A stretch of DNA of 64,000 nucleotides from Microvirga sp. VF16 (GCF_016864375.1 NZ_CP069354.1:186001-250000), one strand, 5' to 3'. Shown: positions 37,878 to 46,830, counted from the first letter of the stretch. Program-made: numbers and translations. The notes: generated from the letters alone by a model not told the origin.

Positions 37878-38410
37878 CAGCCCACGATCTCGATCCGCGT
37901 CTGCAGCCCGATCCGCTCCAAGAGCCGGCGGATCATGCGTTTCTCCACGGCGACGCAGCCTTCCGTTGGCAGGAGGCCGGGGCGGGCCAGATGCAGGAAG
38001 ATGGCGCTGCCGCGGCCCTTGACGATGGGGCCGCGGTTCCAGGCAATGTCGAGCACCACGTCATAGAGATGATCGTTGCGCCACATCTTTTCGTGGCTGG
38101 TGGGACTGGGCAGGGGGATGAGGCGGTTGTAGCGGCGGTCCCTCACGTCGTCGGACCAGCCGTCGGTGGGACGGATCGGCCTTAAGCGCAGGCCGGTCCG
38201 GGGGCGCGGGCCGTGATCGGGACGGTAAAAAGCCTGCAGAATCTTGAAGCGCCCGACCGGCGAGGCGCCGTCACCCTCGCGCTTGGCTCGGGCCGTCCCG
38301 GAGCGTCCGAGCGCGCAAGGAAGGACGAGATTGCCGGCCTCGAGCCGCCCGCGCCGGTGGTCGAGCGGGGAGCGGAAGACGCGGATGACATTGACGTGAG
38401 ACAATTTCAT
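37877..38410 (-). CDS. L,D-transpeptidase (YkuD) family protein
   Basis: A 177-residue YkuD-fold protein. HLARPGLLPTEGCVAVEKR contains the conserved His and the catalytic Cys in a TEGCVA loop instead of the more common SHGC. NLVLPCALGRSGTARAKREGDGASPVGRF is the typical N-terminal part. No clear signal peptide is visible from ATG 38410 (MKLSHVNVIRVFRSP) or from the frame extended to 38476, so export is uncertain. The family forms 3-3 peptidoglycan crosslinks or attaches proteins to peptidoglycan. It precedes and overlaps the ATP-grasp gene by one base. Confidence 0.82.
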   Translation of the reverse strand: MKLSHVNVIRVFRSPLDHRRGRLEAGNLVLPCALGRSGTARAKREGDGASPVGRFKILQAFYRPDHGPRPRTGLRLRPIRPTDGWSDDVRDRRYNRLIPLPSPTSHEKMWRNDHLYDVVLDIAWNRGPIVKGRGSAIFLHLARPGLLPTEGCVAVEKRMIRRLLERIGLQTRIEIVG

Positions 38411-38646
38411 AGGCAGTGGAAGGGCCTTGAACGCCCCCTTGTTGTCAAGCTGGGAATGATTACTCTTATGCGTCAAGCATGATCTAAAAGCTCAAGGTTC
38501 GCGCCAGCTCGCGCTAGGCTGCGATTTTTCGATCGGGATCATGTGCGGCGACAAGGGAGCGAACGAACCGGCTCAAGGCTGACGTGTTTTCGCTTTTTGA
38601 AAGCCGTGCTGACGCCTTTACGATTCATCGTGTTGAAAGGTTTGAG

Positions 38647-39333
38647 ATGTCGAATGCCAGCCGCCTCCTCGTCGTCGATGACGATCAGGACCTGCGCGAC
38701 ACCCTAGCCGAACAGCTCGGATTCTATGACGAGTTTCAGGTCGCAACCGCCGAGACGGCCACGGGCGCCATCGAGGCGGTGAAGGGGGACCGGGTCGATC
38801 TCGCCATCATGGATGTGGGCCTGCCCGACATGGATGGGCGCGAGGCGGTCAAGGTTATGCGCCAGAACGGCTTCCGTAGCCCGATCATCATGCTCACCGC
38901 CCAAGGATCTGACACGGATACGGTGATGGGCCTGGAAGCCGGCGCCAACGATTATGTGGTCAAACCCTTCAAGTTCGCCGTGCTACTCGCCCGCATCCGG
39001 GCGCAGCTGCGCCAATACGAGGCGAGCGAGGATGCAGTGTTCCAGATCGGGCCCTATATCTTCCGCCCGGGCTCGAAGCTGTTGACCACTGAGAAGGGCT
39101 CCAAGCTCAAGCTGACGGAAAAGGAGACGGCGATCCTGCGCTATCTCTACCGCGCCGGTCAGGCGGTCGTCGGACGCGACACGCTGCTCACCGAGGTCTG
39201 GGGCTACAATTCCAACGTCACCACCCACACCCTTGAGACGCATATCTATCGCCTGCGCCAGAAGATCGAATCCGATCCATCGAATGCCAGCATCCTGGTC
39301 ACCGAGCCTGGCGGCTACAAGCTGATTCCCTAA
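38647..39333 (+). CDS. OmpR-family response regulator
   Basis: A 228-residue two-component regulator. The receiver domain (residues 6-120) has acidic residues DDD at 11-13, the phospho-acceptor Asp56 in LAIMDVGLPDMDG, the Thr in MLTAQG, and the Lys in YVVKPFK. The DNA-binding winged helix follows (LTEKETAILRYLYRAGQAVV then ETHIYRLRQKIESDPSNAS). ATG 38647 gives MSNASRLLVVDDDQDL; no partner kinase lies nearby. It is followed six bases later by a cyclic-nucleotide-binding-domain gene. The family is large and the target genes are not inferable. Confidence 0.9.
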   Translation: MSNASRLLVVDDDQDLRDTLAEQLGFYDEFQVATAETATGAIEAVKGDRVDLAIMDVGLPDMDGREAVKVMRQNGFRSPIIMLTAQGSDTDTVMGLEAGANDYVVKPFKFAVLLARIRAQLRQYEASEDAVFQIGPYIFRPGSKLLTTEKGSKLKLTEKETAILRYLYRAGQAVVGRDTLLTEVWGYNSNVTTHTLETHIYRLRQKIESDPSNASILVTEPGGYKLIP

Positions 39334-39339
39334 AACCCC

Positions 39340-39840
39340 ATGGCGCTCGACGACGATATCGCAGTTTTAAGCCAGGCTCCGCTGTTCAACCTGCTGGAGC
39401 GGGATGCCCTGCGCCTCGTCGCCTTCGCGTCGGAGAACCGGACCTATCGCGAAGGCGACGTGCTGTTCAAAAAAGGGGACCGCTCGGACGGCGGCTACGT
39501 GGTGAGTCGCGGTGCCATCGCGCTCGATGCCAGCGATGACGGTTCGCCCGAAGCTTTCCTGGCCGGTCCGGGCTCCCTCATCGGACAGGCTGCCCTGTTC
39601 GCCCGCATCGAACGTCGCGCCACCGCCACCGCCCGCGAGCCCTCGGCGATCATCCGCGTGACGCCGAGCCTCATGCGCCGGGTGCTGGAGGAGTTTCCGG
39701 ACGCTGCCGCGGCCATCCAGGAGACCATGGCCGAGGAGCTGAACCGCCTCACGGAAGGCCTGGAGCGGGTGCGCCAGCAGCTCATCGCCATCGACGGCGA
39801 GGAAATCCCGGCGCAGACCCCGGAGGATGATAAGACCTAA
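39340..39840 (+). CDS. Cyclic-nucleotide-binding-domain protein
   Basis: A 166-residue protein with a CRP/FNR-type cNMP-binding beta-roll at about residues 10-125 (LFNLLERDALRLVAFASEN, YREGDVLFKKGDRSDGGYVVSRGAIAL, GPGSLIGQAALF) and a helical tail. There is no helix-turn-helix, so it is not a DNA-binding CRP. The position corresponding to the phosphate-binding Arg of cAMP-binding domains reads ERRATATARE. It starts six bases after the response regulator stop and probably shares its mRNA, suggesting a common signal. Its ligand is unknown. Its stop overlaps the convergent xthA stop. Confidence 0.83.
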   Translation: MALDDDIAVLSQAPLFNLLERDALRLVAFASENRTYREGDVLFKKGDRSDGGYVVSRGAIALDASDDGSPEAFLAGPGSLIGQAALFARIERRATATAREPSAIIRVTPSLMRRVLEEFPDAAAAIQETMAEELNRLTEGLERVRQQLIAIDGEEIPAQTPEDDKT

Positions 39841-40652
39841 AGTTCCAGCACCGCCGTCACAGGGGCATGGTCGGAGGGACGGTCCCAGCCGCGGGTTTCG
39901 CGGGTGACGTCGATGGAGCGTAGGCTGTCCTTCATGCCCTTCGACAGCCAGATGTGATCAAGCCGGCGGCCCTTGTCGGCGGCGGCCCAGCCGGGTGACC
40001 GGTAGCTCCACCAGGAATAAATCTTTTCAGGTTCGGGGCGCAGGACGCGCATGGCGTCGATCCATTCGGCCTCCTGGCGCAGTTCCTCCAGCATTTCCGT
40101 CTCGACAGGCGTATGGCTCACCACGTCGAGAAGCTGCTTGTGGCTCCAGACGTCGTGTTCGAGCGGCGCTACGTTGAGATCGCCCACGAGAATGGCCGGT
40201 GCGGAGGTGGGTTTCGCCTTGCTGCCCCATGAGCGCATCTCGGCCATGAAATCGAGCTTGTGCTTGAATTTCTCGTTCAGTCCCGGATCGGGAATGTCGC
40301 CGCCGGCGGGGACATAAAAGTTATGGATCGTCAGGCCCGCGGCCGCCTTGGCCTCCCGGCTCAAGGTGACGGTGATGTGGCGCGCATCCTGCCGGCCGCA
40401 CATCTCCATCACGCTGTTCTCGGAGAACGGATAGCGGGACAGGATGGCGACGCCGTTATAGCCCTTCTGGCCCATATGGACGACGAAGGGATAGCCGAAG
40501 GCCTGCAGCTCCTTCAGGGGCAGCTTGTCGTTCGGGCATTTGGTCTCCTGCAGGCACAGGATGTCGGGGCGGCGCTCCTTCAGGAAGCGGCCTACCTGAT
40601 CGAGGCGCAGGCGAACGGAATTGATGTTCCAGGTCGAGACGGTCAGTTGCAC
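39837..40652 (-). CDS. xthA: Exodeoxyribonuclease III
   Basis: A 271-residue Mg-dependent nuclease of the EEP fold, with AP endonuclease and 3'-5' exonuclease activity in base-excision repair. TWNINSVRLRLDQ, ILCLQETKCPND (catalytic Glu), LVGDLNVAPLEHDVW (Asp-Asn), YSWWSYR, RRLDHIWLS and SDHAPVTAVLEL (Asp-His) are all present. Length is normal. It is a single gene, overlapping the stop of the cNMP-binding gene by four bases in convergent orientation, and lies 77 bases downstream of the LolA-like gene. Confidence 0.94.
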   Translation of the reverse strand: MQLTVSTWNINSVRLRLDQVGRFLKERRPDILCLQETKCPNDKLPLKELQAFGYPFVVHMGQKGYNGVAILSRYPFSENSVMEMCGRQDARHITVTLSREAKAAAGLTIHNFYVPAGGDIPDPGLNEKFKHKLDFMAEMRSWGSKAKPTSAPAILVGDLNVAPLEHDVWSHKQLLDVVSHTPVETEMLEELRQEAEWIDAMRVLRPEPEKIYSWWSYRSPGWAAADKGRRLDHIWLSKGMKDSLRSIDVTRETRGWDRPSDHAPVTAVLEL

Positions 40653-40729
40653 GGGAAGAGCCCTTCGAAAGACCCTATCCGGCTACGACAGATTTGGGCT
40701 GGAGGGAAGCGTGGCAGAACGCGTGGCGC

Positions 40730-41656
40730 CTATTTGTTCCCGCCCACGATGGCTTCGTACTGGATCTTGAACAGATCCTGGTCGATCCGGCGTCCGCGCT
40801 CGAGCTTGTTGAGGACGACCACCGTCTGGAAGCCCTGCGCATCGATGATGCGCCACTGGTTCAGGCTCTCCACCAGGGGATCGAAATAGAGGGTGATGCG
40901 GGAGGTGCCGCCCAGCGTCGAGGAATCCTCCAGGTTGATGCGCACCGTTTCGCCGTCGTTGGTGATGCCGGTGATCCGGATATCCTGGCCGAGATTGACC
41001 TGCTCGCGCAGCAGGAATTTCAGCGGCGTCTGAGAGATTGAATAAAGGTCCTGGGTTGCGAGCTTGCGGTCGCGCACAGCGACGGATCGTCCATCGGCGA
41101 TCACCTGGAGAGTGGCGGGCGGATCGTATTCGAACCGCACCTTGCCGGGGCGCTGGAGATAGAGCGTGCCGCCCTGTCGGCGTCCGTCGCCGCCCACCTG
41201 CGTAAAATCGGCCACGAGGGTGGTCAGATGTGTGAAATAGGCATTGGCCCGCTCCACCACCGTGCTGTTCGGCAGGGGCTGCCGCAGGGCCACAGGCTCC
41301 ACGGCCGCGGTCACGATGGGCTGGGGCGCAATGGTGATGGGTTCTGGCGCGGTGAGCTTCTGGGGTTCCGCCATGATCGGGCGGCTCGGCGGAAGCGGTG
41401 CGGTCGCGGCCAGTACCTGCTCTCCATTGGCTGGCCGGGGAATGACCGGCCGGGACGGCTGAGCATCCGCTACCGGAGGCGTTGTGCGATGGAACGAGGC
41501 CGTCGGCAGGTGAGGGGGTGAAGGGCTGAAGCCCTGAGCGGCAACCGACCGGGCAGACGGGAGGATCATCTCGATCGGCAGCGCCGTCTGTGCCATGGCC
41601 GGCAGAGGACCCGCGACAAGGGCCGCCACCAGGCTGGCGAGAGGGACGGAACGCAT
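40730..41656 (-). CDS. LolA-like outer-membrane lipoprotein carrier protein, with a long proline-rich N-terminus
   Basis: A 308-residue exported protein. A signal peptide (SVPLASLVAALVAGPLPAMAQ) is followed by about 105 residues rich in Pro, Ala and Thr, then a LolA-type half-barrel from about residue 130 (VVERANAYFTHLTTLVADFTQ, RPGKVRFEYDPPATLQVIADG, ITGITNDGETVRINLE). LolA shuttles lipoproteins through the periplasm. The long linker is unusual for LolA, so this may be a paralogue with another role. ATG 41656 is chosen because AAGGAGA lies ten bases upstream and it directly precedes the signal peptide; ATG 41680 is possible. Confidence 0.83.
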   Translation of the reverse strand: MRSVPLASLVAALVAGPLPAMAQTALPIEMILPSARSVAAQGFSPSPPHLPTASFHRTTPPVADAQPSRPVIPRPANGEQVLAATAPLPPSRPIMAEPQKLTAPEPITIAPQPIVTAAVEPVALRQPLPNSTVVERANAYFTHLTTLVADFTQVGGDGRRQGGTLYLQRPGKVRFEYDPPATLQVIADGRSVAVRDRKLATQDLYSISQTPLKFLLREQVNLGQDIRITGITNDGETVRINLEDSSTLGGTSRITLYFDPLVESLNQWRIIDAQGFQTVVVLNKLERGRRIDQDLFKIQYEAIVGGNK

Positions 41657-41757
41657 CCGATCAAGTCTCCTTCGGAACATGATATTGACCGCTGCTTGGC
41701 CATTGCGCATGGCTCAAGAATGACGCAGGTCAGCGGCCAAGGTTCCAGCGCGGATCC

Positions 41758-44355
41758 TTAATCCTCTCCCATCCCCGGAGTTTCAAGCAGAATCTCGCGT
41801 TTACCGGCGTGGTTGGCGGGGCCGACGATGCCCTCGTTCTCCATCCGCTCCATCAGCGAGGCGGCGCGGTTGTAGCCGATCTGCAGCCGGCGCTGGATGT
41901 AGCTCGTCGACGCCTTCTTGTCGCGCAGCACCACCGCCACCGCCTGATCGTACAGATCGCCGCCCGGCGCTCCGAACTCGCCCTGGTCGAAGACGGCTGT
42001 GTCGGCGGCACCACCGCCCTCGTCCTCCTCGGCCGTGACGGCCTCGAGGTACTGCGGCCGGCCCTGGCGCTTCAGATGCGCCACCACCTTCTCGACCTCC
42101 TCGTCGGAGCAGAACGGCCCGTGCACGCGCGTGATCCGCCCGCCGCCGGCCATGTACAGCATGTCGCCCTGGCCCAACAGCTGCTCGGCGCCCATCTCGC
42201 CCAGAATGGTGCGGCTGTCGATCTTCGACGTGACCTGGAACGAGATCCGGGTCGGGAAGTTCGCCTTGATCGTGCCGGTGATCACGTCCACGGAAGGCCG
42301 CTGCGTCGCCAGGATCACGTGGATGCCGGCGGCTCTGGCCATCTGGGCCAGGCGCTGGATCGCGCCCTCGATCTCCTTGCCGGCCACCATCATCAGGTCG
42401 GCCATCTCGTCGACGATCACCACGATGTAGGGCAGCGGATCGAGATCCATCACCTCGTCCTCGTACACCGCCTCGCCGGTCTCGCGGTCAAACCCGGTCT
42501 GCACCGTGCGGGTGATGGTCTCGCCGCGCGCCTTGGCCTCGACCACGCGGGCGTTGAAGCCGTCGATGTTGCGCACGCCCAGCTTCGACATCTTGCGGTA
42601 GCGGTCCTCCATCTCGCGCACCGCCCATTTCAGCGCCACCACCGCCTTCTTCGGGTCGGTCACCACCGGGGTCAGCAGGTGCGGGATGCCGTCATAGACC
42701 GAGAGCTCGAGCATCTTCGGATCGACCATGATCAGGCGGCACTCGGCCGGCGAGAGCCGGTAGACCAGCGACAGGATCATGGTGTTGATCGCCACCGACT
42801 TGCCCGAGCCGGTGGTGCCGGCGACGAGCAGGTGCGGCATGCGGGCGAGATCGGCGATCACCGGCTCGCCGCCGATGGTCTTGCCGAGGCAGAGCGCCAG
42901 CTTCTGCTTCGAGGTCTCGAAGTCCTGGCTGGCCAAAAGCTCGCGCAGGTACACGGTCTCGCGCTTGTGGTTGGGCAATTCGATGCCAATCGCGTTGCGG
43001 CCCTGCACCACCGCCACACGGGCCGAGACCGCGCTCATCGAGCGGGCGATGTCGTCCGCCAAGGAGATCACCCGCGACGACTTCGTCCCCGGCGCAGGCT
43101 CCAACTCATACAGCGTCACAACAGGGCCGGGATTGACCTTGGTGATGGCCCCTCTGACGCCGAAATCCTCCAATGTGCCTTCGAGCAGGGCGGCGTTCTG
43201 CTCCAGCGCCTCGGCCGAGATCGTGGGGGCTGACGGCCGCTTCGGCTCGGCGAGCAGGTTCAGCTGCGGCAGCTGGTAATTCTCTTCGTCGAGCAGCGAA
43301 GGCTGGGCCTCGCGGGCCATGCGCTTGCCAGGCTTGGGCGCTGCATGCGCTGGTCCGACGCGCGTGGGTGCCGGCTCGGGCCGAGGGGCGGGGCGTGCCG
43401 CCGGCGAGGGAGGCATATCGTCCTCGTCCCAGCCGGCCTCATCTTCGTCATGCATCGGCACGGAAGCCGGAGCGGGGCGCGGGCGGACGGGAGCGCCGTC
43501 GAGAACCGGCTCGCGGCGCAGGCCAGGCTGGCGGGCCGGGCGCTTCGGCTGCGGGGGCGCCTCCTCGTAATAATCTTCCTCAAGGGCGACGCGGCGGTTC
43601 TCCTTCCAGCGGCGGGCGGAGGCGCGCAGGCTCATGACGCCATGGGCGAGGGCGCCGAGCGAAACGATGCCCCAACCCGGCTCGTCGTGGCTTGTCTCCT
43701 CCGCTTCGTCCCAATCCTGGATCTTGCGCCGCCTGATGGGCTGGCGCTCCTCGATTTCCTCCGGCTCCTCGTGGTGCCGCTCCTCCGCCGGGCCAAGACC
43801 GCAGGCGGCCGTGAGGCTCAAGATCGCGATGCCGGCGAACAGGAAGCCGAGGACAGCGCTGGCCGGACCGCTGGAGAGGCCCGTAATGGCTTTCGCCCCG
43901 GCGAGAATCGCGTCGCCGACCACGCCGCCGAGGCCTGTCGGCAGTGGCCAGCTTTGCGTCGGGGGGAGGGCGCTGGCCAGCGCGGTCGCGGCGCCCGCAC
44001 CGATGACCCAGAGGGCAAGGCGCAGCTGCAGGCGGCCGAGATCGCCGGATTTCATCAGCCGCCAGCCCCAGAGTGCCAGGGGCAGCACGGCCGCGATGGC
44101 GCCGAGGCCCAAAAGCTGCATCAGCAGGTCAGCCGCGATGGCGCCGGGCCAGCCGAGAAGGTTGCGGACGGGCAGATCGGTGGCGTTGTTGAGGCTCGGA
44201 TCGTCGACCGACCAGGTGGCGAGCGCCACTGCGACCGCTCCGGCGACGGCGATCAGGCACAGGCCCGTCAGCTCCTGCGCCCGGCGAGCCAGGAAGGCTC
44301 GGAAGGCGCTGAAGAGGCCATCATAGGCGGAAGAAGAACGGCGGGCCGCGCGCAT
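41758..44355 (-). CDS. ftsK: DNA translocase FtsK
   Basis: An 865-residue membrane-anchored motor that pumps the terminus region during cell division and aids dimer resolution. Four hydrophobic spans occupy the first 175 residues, followed by an Arg/Pro/Glu-rich linker (about 185-370). The RecA-like motor has Walker [19 protein letters not shown] near residue 510, [21 protein letters not shown] and [21 protein letters not shown]. The C-terminal gamma winged helix ([20 protein letters not shown]) would read KOPS motifs. ATG 44355 is used; a TTG is adjacent. A CtrA-type site lies 62 bases upstream of the start. Confidence 0.96.
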   Translation of the reverse strand: MRAARRSSSAYDGLFSAFRAFLARRAQELTGLCLIAVAGAVAVALATWSVDDPSLNNATDLPVRNLLGWPGAIAADLLMQLLGLGAIAAVLPLALWGWRLMKSGDLGRLQLRLALWVIGAGAATALASALPPTQSWPLPTGLGGVVGDAILAGAKAITGLSSGPASAVLGFLFAGIAILSLTAACGLGPAEERHHEEPEEIEERQPIRRRKIQDWDEAEETSHDEPGWGIVSLGALAHGVMSLRASARRWKENRRVALEEDYYEEAPPQPKRPARQPGLRREPVLDGAPVRPRPAPASVPMHDEDEAGWDEDDMPPSPAARPAPRPEPAPTRVGPAHAAPKPGKRMAREAQPSLLDEENYQLPQLNLLAEPKRPSAPTISAEALEQNAALLEGTLEDFGVRGAITKVNPGPVVTLYELEPAPGTKSSRVISLADDIARSMSAVSARVAVVQGRNAIGIELPNHKRETVYLRELLASQDFETSKQKLALCLGKTIGGEPVIADLARMPHLLVAGTTGSGKSVAINTMILSLVYRLSPAECRLIMVDPKMLELSVYDGIPHLLTPVVTDPKKAVVALKWAVREMEDRYRKMSKLGVRNIDGFNARVVEAKARGETITRTVQTGFDRETGEAVYEDEVMDLDPLPYIVVIVDEMADLMMVAGKEIEGAIQRLAQMARAAGIHVILATQRPSVDVITGTIKANFPTRISFQVTSKIDSRTILGEMGAEQLLGQGDMLYMAGGGRITRVHGPFCSDEEVEKVVAHLKRQGRPQYLEAVTAEEDEGGGAADTAVFDQGEFGAPGGDLYDQAVAVVLRDKKASTSYIQRRLQIGYNRAASLMERMENEGIVGPANHAGKREILLETPGMGED

Positions 44356-44416
44356 CAAACCACTCTAAAAAACCATAGGACGGGACAATGTTGCTACGGA
44401 TCGTAGCGCGGTGGGG

Positions 44417-44431
44417 TTAAGGGTCCTTTAA
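44417..44431. promoter_or_regulatory. CtrA-type binding site upstream of ftsK
   Basis: TTAA-GGGTCCT-TTAA, an exact TTAA-N7-TTAA match inside the palindrome GGTTAAAGGACCCTTAACC (on the minus strand). It lies between ftsK and the divergent copper-related gene and could serve either. Confidence 0.65.
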
Positions 44432-44489
44432 CCGTAACGACCTTTCTGCCCTGTTGACGGGCGACCGCGAAAAGACCAGTGTCCCGGCC

Positions 44490-44870
44490 ATGACACGCAA
44501 GGGCTTCCGGACCGGTTGGACACGCGCCGCGATTGTGGCGGTGATGGCCTATGCGTTCGTCCTGCAGGCCCTGCTTCTCTCGGTCAGTGGCGCCTTCCAC
44601 GCCGCAGCGGCGGCCGAGGCGCAGGGGATCATCTGTGTCCAGGACAGCTCCTCCGCGCCGGATCATGGGCCGAAGAAGGCCCATGAGAATCTCTGCTGCA
44701 CCTTAAGCTGCCACAGCTCCGGCGCGACAGGCCCGATCCCGGCTGCCGCCATTCTGGAGCGGCTCGCACCGATGGCGGTCTTGGGCGACCGGGCCGTCGA
44801 ACCGCCGTCCTTACGTCTGACTTCCGACGTCCTGCCCCTGGGATCTCGCGCGCCGCCGCGCCTCGGCTGA
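44490..44870 (+). CDS. Small membrane-associated Cys/His-rich protein (DUF2946-like)
   Basis: A 126-residue protein with one N-terminal hydrophobic helix (RAAIVAVMAYAFVLQALLLSV). A Cys/His-rich segment follows (ENLCCTLSCHSSG), with a further CVQDSSSAPDHGPKKAH upstream, resembling DUF2946-type proteins found beside copper genes. ATG 44490 precedes the helix; the frame opens at a TTG at 44454. It lies 46 bases upstream of the YcnI-PCuAC fusion and probably shares its mRNA. A role in copper handling is suggested by the ligands and the neighbours. Confidence 0.55.
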   Translation: MTRKGFRTGWTRAAIVAVMAYAFVLQALLLSVSGAFHAAAAAEAQGIICVQDSSSAPDHGPKKAHENLCCTLSCHSSGATGPIPAAAILERLAPMAVLGDRAVEPPSLRLTSDVLPLGSRAPPRLG

Positions 44871-44916
44871 TTGCCGTTCGACAAGAATCCCATACCATCT
44901 CTCAAGGATGTCCCTG

Positions 44917-45855
44917 ATGACTTCGTCACGCTTCGGCGCCGCGCTAACCGCCGCCGCTCTCATGATTTCCGCTCCCGCCTTCGCCCATGTCACCTTCGAG
45001 AACGGGCAGGCTAATCCGAATTCCACCTACAAGGCCGTCTTGCGCATCCCCCATGGCTGCGCCGGCAAGGCGACCCTGAAAGTGCGCGTCCGCATTCCGG
45101 AGGGCATCGTCGCGGTCAAGCCGATGCCGAAGGCCGGATGGAAGCTGGAGACCACCAAGGGCGCCTATGTGAAGGCCTATCAGGTCAACGGAGAGGCCGT
45201 GTCCGAGGGCGTGACCGATATCGTCTGGACCGGCTCCCTCGACGACGCCTTCTACGACGAGTTCGTATTCCAGGCCCGCTTCACCGATGCCTATCAGCCA
45301 GGCGCGACGGTCCATTTCCCTGTGGTGCAGGAATGCGATGGCGCAACCGAGGAATGGACTCAGGTGCCGGCCGCAGGCGAGGATCCGCACGGCCTGAAAT
45401 CCCCGGCACCCGGCGTGCGGATCGTGGGCATCGTCAATACGACGCAGGCCGTGAAAGCCGGTCCGCTCACCATCGAGCAGCCCTGGTCGCGGGCGACGCC
45501 GGGCGGCGCCAAGGTCGGCGGCGGCTACTTGCGCATCACCAACGCGGGCACGGCCCCCGACCGCCTGATCGGCGGCGCGTTTCCGGTCGCCTCCAAAGTC
45601 GAGGTGCACGAGATGCGCATGGAAGGTGACGTGATGCGCATGAAGCCGGTGGAAGGCGGGCTCGAGATCAAGCCGGGCGCAACGGTCGAGATGAAGCCGG
45701 GCGGATACCATCTCATGTTCATGGACCTGAAGGAGCCGTTGAAAGAGGGCCAGACGATCAAGGGTACGCTCGTGTTCGAGAAGGCGGGCTCCGTCGAGGT
45801 GGAATATGTGGTACGCGGCATGGGCGGTGCGGCGCCTGCCGAGCACAAGCACTAG
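44917..45855 (+). CDS. Fusion of YcnI-like (DUF1775) and PCuAC copper-chaperone domains
   Basis: A 312-residue periplasmic protein. The signal peptide (LTAAALMISAPAFA) is predicted to be cut before His24, leaving HVTFENGQANP as the mature N-terminus, as in YcnI proteins where this His binds copper. The DUF1775 domain runs to about residue 165 (VRIPEGIVAVKPMPKAGWKLE, VQECDGATEEW). From about residue 180 a PCuAC domain follows (IEQPWSRATPGGAKVGGGYL), with the His/Met copper site HEMRM near 230 and HLMF near 268. The protein ends in AEHKH. ATG 44917 has AAGGA eight bases upstream. It sits between a DUF2946-like gene and a SCO gene, so copper delivery to cytochrome oxidase is likely. Confidence 0.88.
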   Translation: MTSSRFGAALTAAALMISAPAFAHVTFENGQANPNSTYKAVLRIPHGCAGKATLKVRVRIPEGIVAVKPMPKAGWKLETTKGAYVKAYQVNGEAVSEGVTDIVWTGSLDDAFYDEFVFQARFTDAYQPGATVHFPVVQECDGATEEWTQVPAAGEDPHGLKSPAPGVRIVGIVNTTQAVKAGPLTIEQPWSRATPGGAKVGGGYLRITNAGTAPDRLIGGAFPVASKVEVHEMRMEGDVMRMKPVEGGLEIKPGATVEMKPGGYHLMFMDLKEPLKEGQTIKGTLVFEKAGSVEVEYVVRGMGGAAPAEHKH

Positions 45856-45948
45856 AGCTGTTCCCATTGTCATGGAAACAACTCTCTTCTTTGATTTGCC
45901 GCATTTTTTGACGGCGAACCGGAACCACTTCGCCGAAAAATGCTCTAG
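45852..45948. repeat. Extragenic palindromic element, family B
   Basis: Bounded by CTAGAGC and GCTCTAG, with GCATTTTTTGACGGCGAACC and GGAACCACTTCGCCGAAAAATGC as a complementary inner pair. I recall closely similar elements throughout Rhizobiales genomes. It separates the YcnI-PCuAC gene from the SCO gene. Confidence 0.75.
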
Positions 45949-45963
45949 CGCGGGAGATCGCCT

Positions 45964-46563
45964 ATGAATCTCAAACGTCTTCTCGTGCCGCTTCTCGTCT
46001 TCACCGCCGGCCTTCTGGTGCTGGTCGTGACGGCGGGCCTGCTGCTCTTCCCGACACAACAGCAGCAGAGCGCCGGAAAAGTGCCGATCGGCGGGCCATT
46101 CAAGCTCACGAGCCATGAGGGCAAGCCGTTCACGGAGGAGAACCTGAAGGGCAAGCCCTTCGTGGTCTTCTTCGGCTTCACCCATTGCCCGGAGGTGTGC
46201 CCGACCACCCTCTACGATCTGACCCAGGACATGGCGGCCTTGGGCAAGGATGCGGACAGGCTGCGGGCCGCCTTCATCACGGTAGACCCGGAGCGCGACA
46301 CGCCGGAGCTGATGAAGACCTATCTCTCGTCCTTCGATCCGCGCATCGTCGGATTGTCGGGCACGGAGGACGAGATCGCAGCGGCCGCCCGCGCCTACAA
46401 GATCTATTACCGCAAGGTGCCGACGGATGACGGCTACACCATGGACCATTCGGCGACGCTGTTCCTGATGGACAGCAAGGGCGAGTTCTATGGCACGTCG
46501 AACTTCCAGGAGTCGGAGGAGACGCGGCGGGCGAAGCTGCGGCAGCTCGTGAAGAATGGATGA
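45964..46563 (+). CDS. SCO1/SenC-family copper protein
   Basis: A 199-residue protein with one N-terminal membrane helix (VPLLVFTAGLLVLVVTAGLLLF) and a periplasmic thioredoxin-like domain. FGFTHCPEVCPTTLYDL holds the CxxxC copper pair (Cys75 and Cys79) and YTMDHSATLFLMD holds the third ligand His162. SCO proteins deliver or reduce copper at the CuA centre of cytochrome c oxidase. ATG 45964 is the obvious start. It lies 108 bases after the YcnI-PCuAC gene, and the two chaperones could act together. Confidence 0.92.
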   Translation: MNLKRLLVPLLVFTAGLLVLVVTAGLLLFPTQQQQSAGKVPIGGPFKLTSHEGKPFTEENLKGKPFVVFFGFTHCPEVCPTTLYDLTQDMAALGKDADRLRAAFITVDPERDTPELMKTYLSSFDPRIVGLSGTEDEIAAAARAYKIYYRKVPTDDGYTMDHSATLFLMDSKGEFYGTSNFQESEETRRAKLRQLVKNG

Positions 46564-46575
46564 AGCCAGATCCGC

Positions 46576-46607
46576 GTCATCCCGGACGGCGCAGCCGATC
46601 CGGGATC
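46576..46607 (+). repeat. Extragenic palindrome, family C, copy 2
   Basis: Identical to 15253-15284 except for one base (GGACGGC versus GGACGGT). It lies just downstream of the SCO gene. Confidence 0.8.
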
Positions 46608-46749
46608 GTTTTCAGAATAAAGCCCTGTCATCCCGGGGCCGCGTAGCGGAGCCTGGGATCCATAACCACGACTTTCGACCAATTCAGCATTGTCAGCGGT
46701 TATGGATTCCCGCCTTCGCGGGAATGACAGTGTTGAGACTACGGCATCC

Positions 46750-46781
46750 GATCCCGGATCGCCTCTGGCGTCCGGGATGAC
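46750..46781 (-). repeat. Extragenic palindrome, family C, copy 3 (inverted)
   Basis: GATCCCGGATC...GTCCGGGATGAC is an inverted, more diverged copy of the family C element. Confidence 0.75.
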
Positions 46782-46797
46782 CGTTGGATCAGCAACA

Positions 46798-46830
46798 AGA
46801 AAAGCCCCGGCCTTTCGGTCGGGGCTTTCC
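46798..46830 (-). terminator. Intrinsic terminator of amtB
   Basis: AAAGCCCCG and CGGGGCTTT enclose a further short stem (12 bp in all with one G-T pair). Read on the minus strand it is followed by TTCTTGTT. It lies 60 bases past the amtB stop. Confidence 0.82.

Noticed and set aside
41809..43233. 474-codon plus-strand frame opposite ftsK
   Set aside because: Antisense shadow of ftsK; the composition is His/Arg/Gly-rich low complexity with no domain.
44944..46449. 501-codon minus-strand frame across the copper genes
   Set aside because: It runs antisense through two recognised genes and the intervening repeat; no family features.
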